Shown: one piece after another, positions 33,328 to 41,930 of the stretch
Layout of the letters: every line of letters starts with the position of its first letter
Numbering within the stretch: the stretch's first letter is position 1
Origin: Pseudomonas arcuscaelestis
GTDB taxonomy: Bacteria; Pseudomonadota; Gammaproteobacteria; Pseudomonadales; Pseudomonadaceae
DNA: 64,000 nucleotides
Assembly: GCF_016881005.1 (NCBI RefSeq)
Contig: NZ_JACOPV010000013.1
Coordinates: forward strand, 118,754-182,753
Direction of reading: 5' to 3'
The notes under the pieces: generated by a model
Database searches by the model: none
Told to the model about the DNA's origin: nothing
What the model saw: the letters and a program-made list of their open reading frames with translations, nothing else
Translations under genes and position numbers: made by a program

Positions 33328-33441
33328 ATAAAAGCCACTGATCTGACACACCTCCCCGCCAAGATTCCTCCCCAGCACAAGTGGCCAAAGCCGCGTGTTT
33401 TTCCAACATTATCAAGACCATAAAGTAGGGGAGCTTCTTCG

Positions 33442-34755
33442 ATGATCCGTAAGCACTTCGCAGGTTTCGCAGCCAGCGCCTTGGCAATGGCCGTTACCGC
33501 CCAGGCTTTCGCGGGTACCGTGACTACCGACGGCGCCGATATCGTAGTCAAGACCAAAGGTGGCCTCGAGGTCGCTACCACCGACAAGGAATTCAGCTTC
33601 AAGCTGGGCGGTCGAATCCAGGCTGACTACAGCCGTTTTGACGGTTTCTACACCAACAACGGCAACACTGCCGACGCCGGTTACTTCCGTCGCGCCTACC
33701 TGGAACTGGGCGGTGTGTTGTACACCGACTGGGCCTACCAGATTGCTTACGACTTCTCGCACAACTCCGGCGGCGACAACCGTTCCGAAGACGGCTACTT
33801 CGACGAAGCCTCTTTGGCCTACAACGGCTTCAAGCCAGTTTCGATCAAGGTGGGCCGTTTCGACCCCGAGTTCGGTCTGGAAAAAGCCACCAGCTCCAAG
33901 TGGGTAACCGCCCAGGAGCGTACCGCTGCTTATGATCTGGTCGACTGGGCCAACGCGCACAACGGCGGTATGGGCCTGCAGGCATCCGGTAACGCCGGTG
34001 ACTCGCTGTACGGTTCGGTAGGTGTGTTCGCCAAGGACGCCACCAACCAGGACCAGGATGGCGACAGCACCAAGCAGTTCAACCTGCGCGGTGTCTTCGC
34101 GCCGATGCACGAAGCCGGCAACGTCCTGCACTTCGGTATCAACTACGCCCAGCGCGATCTTTCCGATACTGCCTTTGATGGTCGTATCCGCAGCCGCCTG
34201 GGCATGCGTGGTGTGAGCACCGATGGTGGTCAGGATGCGGGCAGCAACGGCAATCGCCTGGTTCTGGGGGGTGCCAACAATACCCCAGCCGGTGCATTTG
34301 ACACCGACAAGGCCTGGAACCTGGAAGCTGCATGGGCCATGGGCCCATTCTCGGTGCAAGGTGAATACATCAAGCGTGACACCCAGGCCGATGACGATGC
34401 GTTCAGCGACATCAAGTCTGAAGGTTACTACGGTCAATTGGCTTACACCCTCACCGGTGAAGCGCGTGGCTACAAGCTTGGCAAGTTCGACGCGATCAAG
34501 CCGTCGAACAAGCAGATCGGTGCCTGGGAGCTGTTCTACCGCTATGACCACCTGAGCGTCGATGATGACAACGGCGCATTTGCCGACATTGGCGATGTCG
34601 AAGCCAAGGTGCACAACGTGGGCCTGAACTGGTACGCCAACGAGTCGATCAAGCTCAGCGGCGTCTATGTCAAAGCCAAAGTCGACAACGCTCAGAACGC
34701 TGCCGGCGACGACAGTGGCGACGGCTTCGTAATGCGCGCGCAATACGTGTTCTAA
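33442..34755 (+). CDS. Porin of the OprP/OprO (phosphate-selective) family
   Basis: Outer-membrane 16-stranded porin (437 aa). Signal peptide MIRKHFAGFAASALAMAVTAQAFA, then the mature N-terminus GTVTTDGADIVVKTKGG typical of OprP/OprO. Many alternating strands (FSFKLGGRIQADYSRFDGF, LFYRYDHLSVDDD) and the terminal FVMRAQYVF with C-terminal Phe needed for assembly. It probably passes phosphate or polyphosphate; the half Pho box upstream agrees. Whether it is OprP or OprO cannot be told without checking the pore-lining Tyr/Phe and Asp/Tyr pair. The sigma/anti-sigma genes lie 200 bp upstream. Confidence 0.9.
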   Translation: MIRKHFAGFAASALAMAVTAQAFAGTVTTDGADIVVKTKGGLEVATTDKEFSFKLGGRIQADYSRFDGFYTNNGNTADAGYFRRAYLELGGVLYTDWAYQIAYDFSHNSGGDNRSEDGYFDEASLAYNGFKPVSIKVGRFDPEFGLEKATSSKWVTAQERTAAYDLVDWANAHNGGMGLQASGNAGDSLYGSVGVFAKDATNQDQDGDSTKQFNLRGVFAPMHEAGNVLHFGINYAQRDLSDTAFDGRIRSRLGMRGVSTDGGQDAGSNGNRLVLGGANNTPAGAFDTDKAWNLEAAWAMGPFSVQGEYIKRDTQADDDAFSDIKSEGYYGQLAYTLTGEARGYKLGKFDAIKPSNKQIGAWELFYRYDHLSVDDDNGAFADIGDVEAKVHNVGLNWYANESIKLSGVYVKAKVDNAQNAAGDDSGDGFVMRAQYVF

Positions 34756-34785
34756 GCAACACCGCTCCTTATCCGTTAGATCTTC

Positions 34786-34811
34786 AGCCCCGCACTCGCG
34801 GGGCTTTTTTT
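34786..34811 (+). terminator. Intrinsic terminator after the porin gene
   Basis: Perfect 8-bp stem AGCCCCGC-ACTC-GCGGGGCT followed by a run of T: a textbook Rho-independent terminator. Confidence 0.93.
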
Positions 34812-34839
34812 CGTCGGTGCGACGAGGCAGACTGCAGCA

Positions 34840-35967
34840 ATGCCTATCCATATCCTGTCACAGCTTGCCGAGCTCACACCTGCCACCTGGGATGCCCTGG
34901 TGCCGGGCGAGCAGCCTTTTTTGCGTCACGCTTTCCTGAGCAGCTTGGAGGACAGCGGCAGTGTCAGCAGGCACACGGGCTGGATACCGGTCCATCGGGT
35001 GTTTGCCGATGCTTCTGGCCACCTGCAGGCCGCTATGCCGTGCTATGTGAAGTCGCATTCTTTCGGGGAGTACGTGTTCGATCACGGTTGGGCAGATGCC
35101 TGTGAGCGGGCGGGCATCGCCTATTACCCGAAACTGCTGTGCGCCGTGCCGTTCTCGCCTGTGTGTGGCCCACGCCTGCTTGGCGATCCTCGCGTCGCGG
35201 CTGAACTTGTTGAGCAGCTTGCCGAAGATTTGCCCGGGTTGGGGTTGTCCGGCGCGCATATCAACTTTACCGACGATGTGGGGAACGCGGTGATGCACGG
35301 CCGCGAAGGCTGGATGGAGCGCCTGGGGTGCCAGTTTCACTGGCGCAACCAGGGCTACCGCGACTTTCAGGATTTTCTCGACAACCTCAGTTCACGCAAG
35401 CGCAAACAGATGCGCAAGGAGCGTGAGCAGGTTGCGGGGCAGGGTATCGAGTTTCGCTGGTACCGGGGCGATGAGCTGAGTGAAGCGCAGTGGGATTTTG
35501 TTTTTGCCTGTTATGCCAACACCTATGCGGTGCGGCGTCGTGCGCCGTACCTGACCCGGTCATTCTTCAGTTTGTTGGCCGAGCGTATGCCCGCGGTAAT
35601 TCGTGTGGTCATGGCCCGCCAGGCAGGGCGTGACGTAGCCATGGCCTTCAGCCTGGTTGGGGGTGACAGTCTCTATGGTCGTTACTGGGGGTGCCTTGAT
35701 GAGTTTGACCGGCTGCATTTCGAAACCTGCTTCTACCAGGGCATGGACTTTGCCATTGCTGAAGGCTTGCAGCGATTTGATGCGGGGGCGCAGGGCGAGC
35801 ACAAGCTGATTCGTGGGTTCGAGCCTGTGATTACACGCTCATGGCATTACCTGTTGCACCCGGGGTTGCGCCGCGCCGTGGAGGCGTTTCTCCACCAGGA
35901 GCGGGCAGGGGTGCTGGCCTATGCCGAAGAGGCACGCACGGCACTGCCTTATCGGCAGGCCGGATAA
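34840..35967 (+). CDS. FemAB-like acyltransferase (DUF482)
   Basis: A 375-residue GNAT-fold protein of the DUF482 group, sometimes annotated peptidogalycan biosynthesis protein. Family marks: ASGHLQAAMPCYVKSHSFGEYVFD, the basic segment LSSRKRKQMRKEREQV and GRYWGCLDEFDRLHFETCFYQ. No membrane segment. The role, possibly aminoacyl or acyl transfer to an envelope component, is inferred only from FemAB resemblance. It starts just after the porin terminator and is convergent with the ABC exporter gene. Confidence 0.88.
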   Translation: MPIHILSQLAELTPATWDALVPGEQPFLRHAFLSSLEDSGSVSRHTGWIPVHRVFADASGHLQAAMPCYVKSHSFGEYVFDHGWADACERAGIAYYPKLLCAVPFSPVCGPRLLGDPRVAAELVEQLAEDLPGLGLSGAHINFTDDVGNAVMHGREGWMERLGCQFHWRNQGYRDFQDFLDNLSSRKRKQMRKEREQVAGQGIEFRWYRGDELSEAQWDFVFACYANTYAVRRRAPYLTRSFFSLLAERMPAVIRVVMARQAGRDVAMAFSLVGGDSLYGRYWGCLDEFDRLHFETCFYQGMDFAIAEGLQRFDAGAQGEHKLIRGFEPVITRSWHYLLHPGLRRAVEAFLHQERAGVLAYAEEARTALPYRQAG

Positions 35968-35993
35968 CGGGAAAGCACTGGTCGGCAGGCGAT

Positions 35994-37826
35994 TCAATCG
36001 ATGCCGACAAATCCACCGGTCTGGTGATGCCACAAGCGTGCGTACAAGCCTTGGTGCGCCAGCAGTTCGGTATGGCTGCCCATCTCGGCGATGCGGCCTT
36101 TTTCCAGCACGACCAGGCGATCCATGCGGGCGATGGTCGAAAGCCGGTGGGCAATGGCGATCACTGTCTTGCCCTGCATCAGCGTCTCGAGGCTTTCCTG
36201 GATGGCGGCTTCGACTTCCGAGTCCAGCGCTGACGTGGCTTCGTCCATGATCAGAATCGGCGCGTTTTTGAGCAATACCCTGGCGATCGCAATGCGCTGA
36301 CGCTGGCCGCCGGAGAGTTTGACCCCTCGCTCACCCACGTGTGCATCGAATCCCGTACGCCCCTGGGCATCGGATAATTGCGGGATGAACTCATCAGCAC
36401 GGGCGCGGCGCACGGCTTCCCAGAGTTCTTCTTCGCTGGCATCCGGGCGCCCGTACAACAGGTTCTCGCGGATCGAGCGGTGCAGCAGTGAGGTGTCCTG
36501 GGTGATCATGCCGATCTGGGCGCGCAGGCTGGCCTGGGACACTTGGGCAATGTCCTGGCCGTCGATCAGGATACATCCGTTATCAAGGTCGTACAGGCGT
36601 AGCAGCAGATTGACCAAGGTCGACTTACCGGCACCGGACGGGCCGATCAGGCCGATTTTTTCGCCAGGGCGGATGTCCAGGTTCAGGTCGTCGATAATCC
36701 GATTGCCTTTGCCATAGTGGAAACCGACGTTCTCGAACTTGACTGCGCCGCGTTCGACTTTGAGCGCCGGAGCGCCGGGTTTGTCGGTCACGCTTACCGG
36801 CTGGGCGATGGTCTGCAAGCCATCTTGGACCATGCCGATATTTTCGAAGATGCCGTTGACCACCCACATGATCCAACCCGACATGTTGACGATACGAATG
36901 ACCAGGCCAGTGGCCAGGGCAATGGCGCCGACCGTGATCAGTGACTGCGTCCACAGCCACAGGGCAAGCCCCGTGGTGGTAACGATCAACAGGCCATTGA
37001 GGCTGGTGATGACCACATCCATGCTGGTTACCACACGGGCAGCCAGTTGGGTTTTTTCGGTTTGTTCGCGGATCGCTTCGCGTGCGTATTGTTGCTCGAA
37101 GTCGGTGTGGGCAAAGAGTTTGAGCGTGGCGATGTTGGTATAGCCGTCGACGATGCGGCCCATCAGTTTGGAGCGCGCATCCGAAGAAATAACGGCGCGG
37201 GCTTTGACCCTGGGTACGAAATAGTAGAGCGCGCCGATATAGCAGGCGATCCAGCTGATCAGCGGCAGCATCAGGCGCCAGTCCGCCTCCGCAAACAGCA
37301 CCAGCGAGCTGATGGCATAGATCAATACATGCCACAGGGCATCAACCGCTTGTACGGCGGAGTCGCGAAGGGAGTTGCCGGTCTGCATGATGCGCTGGGC
37401 AATACGACCGGCAAAATCGCTCTGGAAGAAATTCAGGCTCTGCTTGAGCACATACGTGTGGTTTTGCCAGCGGATCATGCTGGTCATGCCGGGGCTGATG
37501 GTCTGGTGCACCAACAGATCGTGCAGACCGACGAACACTGGCCGCAGAAGAAGAGCTACCACCAGCATCCAGATCAGCTCGTTGGCATGCTCGCTGAAGA
37601 AGTTGACGTTGGGGGTGCCCTGGGTCAGATCGATAATTCGACTCAGGTAACTGAACAGCGCCACTTCGATCAGCGCACCGATCAGGCCAACCACCAGCAG
37701 CGCGGCAAAACTGGGCCATACCTGGCGCAGGTAGTACAGGTAGAAGGGCAGCACTGTACTGGGCGGCGCAGCGCTGGGTGCTTCACGAAATATATCGATC
37801 AGCCTTTCGAAGCGGCGGAACAGCAT
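35994..37826 (-). CDS. ABC exporter, fused membrane and ATPase domains
   Basis: A 610-residue half-exporter: six membrane helices in residues 20-330, then an ATPase with Walker A LIGPSGAGKSTLVN, Q-loop MITQDTSLL, signature KLSGGQRQRIAIARV, Walker B ILIMDEATSALD and the switch His in AIAHRLSTIARM. It should work as a dimer exporting lipid-like or drug-like molecules; the substrate is unknown. Full length, no C39 domain. The next gene on the strand, ppiA, lies 63 bp upstream and is probably a separate unit. Confidence 0.92.
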   Translation of the reverse strand: MLFRRFERLIDIFREAPSAAPPSTVLPFYLYYLRQVWPSFAALLVVGLIGALIEVALFSYLSRIIDLTQGTPNVNFFSEHANELIWMLVVALLLRPVFVGLHDLLVHQTISPGMTSMIRWQNHTYVLKQSLNFFQSDFAGRIAQRIMQTGNSLRDSAVQAVDALWHVLIYAISSLVLFAEADWRLMLPLISWIACYIGALYYFVPRVKARAVISSDARSKLMGRIVDGYTNIATLKLFAHTDFEQQYAREAIREQTEKTQLAARVVTSMDVVITSLNGLLIVTTTGLALWLWTQSLITVGAIALATGLVIRIVNMSGWIMWVVNGIFENIGMVQDGLQTIAQPVSVTDKPGAPALKVERGAVKFENVGFHYGKGNRIIDDLNLDIRPGEKIGLIGPSGAGKSTLVNLLLRLYDLDNGCILIDGQDIAQVSQASLRAQIGMITQDTSLLHRSIRENLLYGRPDASEEELWEAVRRARADEFIPQLSDAQGRTGFDAHVGERGVKLSGGQRQRIAIARVLLKNAPILIMDEATSALDSEVEAAIQESLETLMQGKTVIAIAHRLSTIARMDRLVVLEKGRIAEMGSHTELLAHQGLYARLWHHQTGGFVGID

Positions 37827-37889
37827 GAAAACCTTAACTCCTGTTCATAGACCCTCAGGCCTTGGCTCACGTCCCTGTGAGGCTCGGGG

Positions 37890-38447
37890 TCAGTCGATGC
37901 GCTTGGCCGACTTGATGAAGACCGGATCGACCGGTACATCACGCATACCGCGCTTGACGGTGGTGGGCGAATTGACGATCTGATCGACCACATCCATACC
38001 TTTGACCACTTTGGCGAAAACTGCGTAACCGGCATCACGGCCCGGATCGAGGAAGGCGTTGTCGGCGACGTTGATGAAAAACTGGCTGGTAGCCGAGTTC
38101 GGGTTCGATGTGCGGGCCATCGACAGGGTGCCGCGCGTGTTGTGCAGGCCGTTGCTGGCTTCGTTCCTGATCGGCGACTTGGTTTCCTTTTGCGACATCT
38201 GCTCGGTGAAGCCACCCCCCTGAACCATGAAGCCCGGAATCACCCGGTGGAAGATGGTGTTGTTGTAGAAGCCGCTGTCCACGTACTCCAGAAAGTTCTT
38301 GCTGCTGATGGGCGCCTTGACCGGATCCAGTTCTACTTCAATCTGGCCAAAGCTGGTGTCGAGCAGTACATGGGGCGCTTTATCGGCCGCCATCAGGCTG
38401 GTGGCGAAGACGACCGAGCAGGTGGCGAGCAGGAGTTTTTTCAGCAT
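37890..38447 (-). CDS. ppiA: Periplasmic cyclophilin-type peptidyl-prolyl isomerase A
   Basis: Catalyses proline cis-trans isomerisation in the periplasm (185 aa). Signal peptide MLKKLLLATCSVVFATSLMA, then the cyclophilin core with FHRVIPGFMVQGGGF, RGTLSMARTSNPNSATSQFF and GYAVFAKVVKGMDVVD. The active-site Arg, Phe, Gln and Phe are in place. The start at 38447 sits inside the end of the upstream hydrolase gene (7-bp overlap), so the pair is translationally coupled. The frame is open further upstream but the signal peptide fixes the start. Confidence 0.94.
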   Translation of the reverse strand: MLKKLLLATCSVVFATSLMAADKAPHVLLDTSFGQIEVELDPVKAPISSKNFLEYVDSGFYNNTIFHRVIPGFMVQGGGFTEQMSQKETKSPIRNEASNGLHNTRGTLSMARTSNPNSATSQFFINVADNAFLDPGRDAGYAVFAKVVKGMDVVDQIVNSPTTVKRGMRDVPVDPVFIKSAKRID

Positions 38448-39253
38448 GGGCTCAATGTTCCTTGAGGGGTGGTCGACGCTGCCAGAAATTGCAGCAGCAT
38501 CTGATTGAATACATGGGGTTGATCCAGCGGCGTAGCGTGCCGGGAATCTTCGATGACCGCCAGTCGCGCCTGAGGTATCAGGCGCACATAACGCTCCTTG
38601 AGGTGTACCGGGGTGTAATCCTGGTCGGCGCTTATGACCAGCGTAGGACAGCGGATCTGCCCCAGGCGTTCGCTGACACCCCAACCGACAATGGCATCGA
38701 AGCTGGCCAGATAGGCACGCTTGTCGTTTGTCGCCCAGCGCTGAGCCATCTTGCGGCGCAGGTCCGCCTGCTCCGGTTTGGGGAACAATCGCGCCGCCAG
38801 CCCTTTGCCAATCGCTTTAAGGCTGAGCACCCGGGCCAGCGCCCAGCGCTTGGCCCACCAGAGCCAGTCCTGGCGGCTGCGCCGCTTTACCTCTGGTGCG
38901 CTGTTGACGATGCACAGGCTGCGCAGCCACTCAGGGTGATCAACCGCGAACTGAAAACCGACCATGCCGCCCATGGACAGCCCTACCAGGTGTACCGGGC
39001 CGGTCTGCAGTTGTTCGAGCAGGGCCAGCAGGTCGGCGCTGAAGCTGGCGATGCTGTAGCGTTCGTGCGGCTTGTCGGAACGGCCATGACCACGGATGTC
39101 CATCAGGATCACCCGGTAATGGCGAGCAAGCGCGGGCACCTGCATTTCCCAATCCTGGCAGCTGGAACCCAAGCCGTGCAGCAATACCAGTGGCTCGCCC
39201 TGGCCGTATTCCTCGTAGTGCAGCGAGCAACCTTCGTGTTCGAAATAGGCCAT
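38441..39253 (-). CDS. Alpha/beta hydrolase
   Basis: A 270-residue serine hydrolase with nucleophile elbow LVGLSMGGMVGFQ, acid in SADQDYTPVHLKE and histidine in SRHATPLDQP; the HG oxyanion motif is LVLLHGLGSS. The layout is like 3-oxoadipate enol-lactonase and esterase relatives, but the substrate is not determined. AGGAA precedes ATG 39253. It overlaps ppiA by seven bases at its 3' end and follows a LysR gene 14 bp upstream, so LysR-hydrolase-ppiA may be one operon. Confidence 0.92.
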   Translation of the reverse strand: MAYFEHEGCSLHYEEYGQGEPLVLLHGLGSSCQDWEMQVPALARHYRVILMDIRGHGRSDKPHERYSIASFSADLLALLEQLQTGPVHLVGLSMGGMVGFQFAVDHPEWLRSLCIVNSAPEVKRRSRQDWLWWAKRWALARVLSLKAIGKGLAARLFPKPEQADLRRKMAQRWATNDKRAYLASFDAIVGWGVSERLGQIRCPTLVISADQDYTPVHLKERYVRLIPQARLAVIEDSRHATPLDQPHVFNQMLLQFLAASTTPQGTLSPC

Positions 39254-39267
39254 GGGCGTGATTCCTG

Positions 39268-40191
39268 TCAGGCTTGGGCGGGGGCGGCGAAGGGCACGTC
39301 CAGTGGCGCGGTATCGAAATTGCGCAGCAAGTCGATGAGAATTTGCGTGGCCGGCCCCAAGGGTTTGTCCTTGTTGGAATAAAGGTAGAACAGTGGATGG
39401 CGACTGCCACCCTGATCCAGTGGCAGCGGTTTGAGCACGCCGTCTCGCAACTCGCGTTCGATCAAGTGACGGGGTAGCCAGGCAAAGCCCAAGCCACTGC
39501 TGACGAATGTCGAGGCGGTCGCCAGGCTGCCAACTGTCCAGCGCTGTTCAGCGCCGAGCCAGCCGACATCGCGCGGTTGCGCCCGGCCCGAATCACGGAT
39601 GACCACTTGCAGTTGGCTTTCCAAGTCCTGGAAACTCAGCTCGCGACCCAGTCGGTGCAGGCTGTGCTCGGGGTGGGCGACCGCGACGAACTCCACAGAA
39701 CTGAGCTCGGTGCCCAAGTACCCGGAAATATTGAAGCCGCTGATGGCAAGGTCAGCGATGCCCTCATGCAGCACTTCTTCAACGCCCGACAGTACTTCTT
39801 CACGCAAACGTACGCGACAGCCACGGCTTTGCGGCATGAAGGCGCTCAAGGCACGGACCAGGCGGGCATTGGGGTAGGCCGCATCCACAACCAGGCGGAC
39901 TTCGGCTTCCCAGCCTTGCTCCATGTGATGGGCAAGGTCTTCGAGCTGGCTGGCCTGCTTGACCAGTTGCCGAGACCGGCGCAGCAGGACGTTACCCGCC
40001 TCGGTGAGCACGGCTTTGCGACCATCGATGCGCAGCAGCGGCACGCCTAGCTGATCCTGCATGCGTGCGACGGTGTAGCTCACGGACGATTGCGAGCGAT
40101 GCAGCGCTTCGGCCGCCTGGGCAAAGCCACCGTGGTCGACCACCGCTTGCAGGGTTCGCCACTGATCCAGGGTAACGCGTGGCGCTTTCAT
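39268..40191 (-). CDS. LysR-family transcription regulator
   Basis: A 307-residue regulator: N-terminal winged helix VTLDQWRTLQAVVDHGGFAQAAEALHRSQSSVSYTV, linker helix, then two effector subdomains (VRLVVDAAYPNARLVRALS; LGFAWLPRHLIERELRD). Start with GGAG upstream. The gene lies just before an alpha/beta hydrolase on its own strand and 49 bp from a divergent small periplasmic gene followed by azoR; LysR regulators next to azoR often respond to quinones or azo compounds, but the target here is not proven. Confidence 0.93.
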   Translation of the reverse strand: MKAPRVTLDQWRTLQAVVDHGGFAQAAEALHRSQSSVSYTVARMQDQLGVPLLRIDGRKAVLTEAGNVLLRRSRQLVKQASQLEDLAHHMEQGWEAEVRLVVDAAYPNARLVRALSAFMPQSRGCRVRLREEVLSGVEEVLHEGIADLAISGFNISGYLGTELSSVEFVAVAHPEHSLHRLGRELSFQDLESQLQVVIRDSGRAQPRDVGWLGAEQRWTVGSLATASTFVSSGLGFAWLPRHLIERELRDGVLKPLPLDQGGSRHPLFYLYSNKDKPLGPATQILIDLLRNFDTAPLDVPFAAPAQA

Positions 40192-40240
40192 CTTCGGCTC
40201 CTGTTGTCCTAAGCTGGCGCTCTTTCATGGAGAGCGTCGT

Positions 40241-40555
40241 ATGAAGAAATGTTGTGCTTTATTGCTGGCCCTGCTTCCACTCACTGCGATGGCATACCCA
40301 ATCGAGGTAGAAAAGAATCTCGAGGGCGTCAAACTCGACTACAACACCTATGACACCGACTACGACATGGGCTCGATGACCTTGAACAACTATGGCGACG
40401 TTGCCGCCCAATGCACGGTGCGTTTTCGCAACGGCCCGGAGGCTCCGCGGGTGCGTCGGGTGATGGTGGAAGCCAAGCAGAGCAAGGACGTCACCGCCAA
40501 ATTCAACCGCAAGATCATCAAGCTGCGCATCGACCTCAGTTGCAAACCGCAATAG
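40241..40555 (+). CDS. Small periplasmic protein of unknown function
   Basis: A 104-residue secreted protein: signal peptide MKKCCALLLALLPLTAMA, then YPIEVEKNLEGVKLDYNTYD. It has two cysteines in the mature part (AAQCTVRF; DLSCKPQ), so one disulfide is possible, and looks like an all-beta domain. Homologues in Pseudomonas are sometimes labelled 3-phosphoglycerate kinase, which the sequence does not support. It lies divergent from the LysR gene and 145 bp before azoR. Confidence 0.8.
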   Translation: MKKCCALLLALLPLTAMAYPIEVEKNLEGVKLDYNTYDTDYDMGSMTLNNYGDVAAQCTVRFRNGPEAPRVRRVMVEAKQSKDVTAKFNRKIIKLRIDLSCKPQ

Positions 40556-40700
40556 CCATTGCTGTGGTTGAGGGTAGTGCACTGGCACAATAAAACAAAT
40601 TAACTGATAGATTGCACCCAGATTTTACGCTTTTTAATCGATCGGTTACTGCTTAATCTTACCTCCATTGACTTACCGCATTCGCCGATGGAGGCAACCC

Positions 40701-41300
40701 ATGTCCCGTGTACTCGTTATTGAAAGCAGCGCCCGTCAGCAGGGTTCGATCTCGCGGCAACTGACCGCTGATTTTGTCAGCCAGTGGCAAGCCGCCCATC
40801 CAGCCGATCAGATCACCCTGCGTGATCTGGCCGTGAACCCGGTACCGCATCTGGATGCCAACCTGTTGGGCGGCTGGATGAAGCCGGAGGACCAACGTAA
40901 CGCAGATGAATTGCAAGCGCTGGCTCGCTCCAACGAGTTGACCGATGAGGTGTTGGCCGCCGACGTGCTGGTGCTGGCTGCACCGATGTACAACTTCACC
41001 ATTCCGAGCACCTTGAAGGCCTGGCTGGACCACGTGCTGCGCGCTGGCGTTACCTTCAAGTACACCGAAACCGGTCCTCAGGGCCTGCTCACCGGTAAAA
41101 AGGCCTACGTTCTCACTGCCCGCGGCGGTATTCATGCCGGGGCCACGAGCGATCATCAGGAACCATACCTGCGTCAGGTGATGGCGTTTATCGGTATTCA
41201 CGATGTGACCTTCATTCACGCCGAGGGCCTGAACCTGGGGGGGGACTTCCACGAGAAAGGCCTGAATCAGGCCAAGGCCCAGCTGGCTGCAGTGGCCTGA
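40701..41300 (+). CDS. azoR: FMN-dependent NADH-azoreductase
   Basis: Flavodoxin-like quinone/azo reductase (199 aa) using NADH to reduce quinones and azo dyes by two electrons. MSRVLVIESSARQQGSISRQ carries the FMN-phosphate loop, PMYNFTIPSTLKAWLDHVLRAG is the family signature and TARGGIHAG the second FMN contact. ATG 40701 has GGAGG upstream. A strong terminator follows. Pseudomonads carry several AzoR paralogues with different dye preference, so which one this is remains open. Confidence 0.94.
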   Translation: MSRVLVIESSARQQGSISRQLTADFVSQWQAAHPADQITLRDLAVNPVPHLDANLLGGWMKPEDQRNADELQALARSNELTDEVLAADVLVLAAPMYNFTIPSTLKAWLDHVLRAGVTFKYTETGPQGLLTGKKAYVLTARGGIHAGATSDHQEPYLRQVMAFIGIHDVTFIHAEGLNLGGDFHEKGLNQAKAQLAAVA

Positions 41301-41349
41301 TCGAACTGAATTTTCCCGCCTGACACCTGTTGCTCCTTTGGGTGTACCT

Positions 41350-41374
41350 GCCCGGTCAATGACCGGGCTTTTTT
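41350..41374 (+). terminator. Intrinsic terminator after azoR
   Basis: 8-bp stem GCCCGGTC-AAT-GACCGGGC followed by six T residues; Rho-independent terminator 49 bp after the azoR stop. Confidence 0.93.
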
Positions 41375-41409
41375 GTGGTTCTTTACGCAATCCCAAGGAG
41401 TATGATCTT

Positions 41410-41453
41410 GGGGCTGGGCTGGGCTGGGCTGGGCTGGGCTGGGCTGGGCTGGG
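41410..41453 (+). repeat. (GGGCT)8 tandem array, G-rich
   Basis: Eight perfect copies of GGGCT at 41411-41450, followed by another GGG, giving nine evenly spaced G3 tracts with CT loops. This is an ideal G-quadruplex pattern on the + strand and a simple-sequence repeat liable to length change. It lies in the 630-bp gap between azoR and the next gene, right after the azoR terminator. Confidence 0.9.
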
Positions 41454-41479
41454 ATTTGATTTGATTTGGGGCTTATCCA

Positions 41480-41790
41480 TTCAATGCGGCGCCGCTGTTG
41501 GCCCCTTCCGCCCTTACGGCGGGTCCCTTTTGTCTTGGCAAAAGGAACCAAAACCGCTCGCTCCTGCATACGGCCCTACGCTGCGCTTCGGGTCCCCTCG
41601 CTACGGCACCTTCCAGGGCCACGCGGCCTACGACTTGCTACGCCAAGTCTACGTCTCGCGTCTTCGGCTCACGCCGAAGGTGCTGCGCACCGCCCCTACA
41701 GGTGCCTCCACTCGGCCTGCTGAAGTCGCACTCTGCGGCGCCTGAGCTGACGTGCATGAAGATCAAGATCAAGAGCGTTGAATGGATGAG
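41480..41790. repeat. Structured non-coding element, probably a dispersed Pseudomonas repeat
   Basis: Open frames run through this stretch but none looks like protein. It holds several perfect or near-perfect stems: CCGCC/GGCGG near 41509, an 11-bp hairpin with one mismatch at 41522-41549 (CCTTTTG/CAAAAGG core), and CTTCGGC-TCAC-GCCGAAG at 41662-41679. I recall very similar text in other Pseudomonas intergenic regions but cannot name the family. Confidence 0.5.
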
Positions 41791-41930
41791 CTAGCAGCCT
41801 CAAACCCCAACCCAACCAGGGGGTTATAGTCCGCGGGATTGCGTGAAGATCTTTTTTATGTGTGCTGTCCGGCAGTTGCCGCAGATATCGCGAACGGCTA
41901 AGGTCGCCGCCTCTACTGCAAGGGGCACCC

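Noticed and set aside
41338..41745. 135-codon plus-strand frame over the GGGCT array
   Set aside because: It starts inside the azoR terminator region and encodes low-complexity sequence from the repeat; no protein character.
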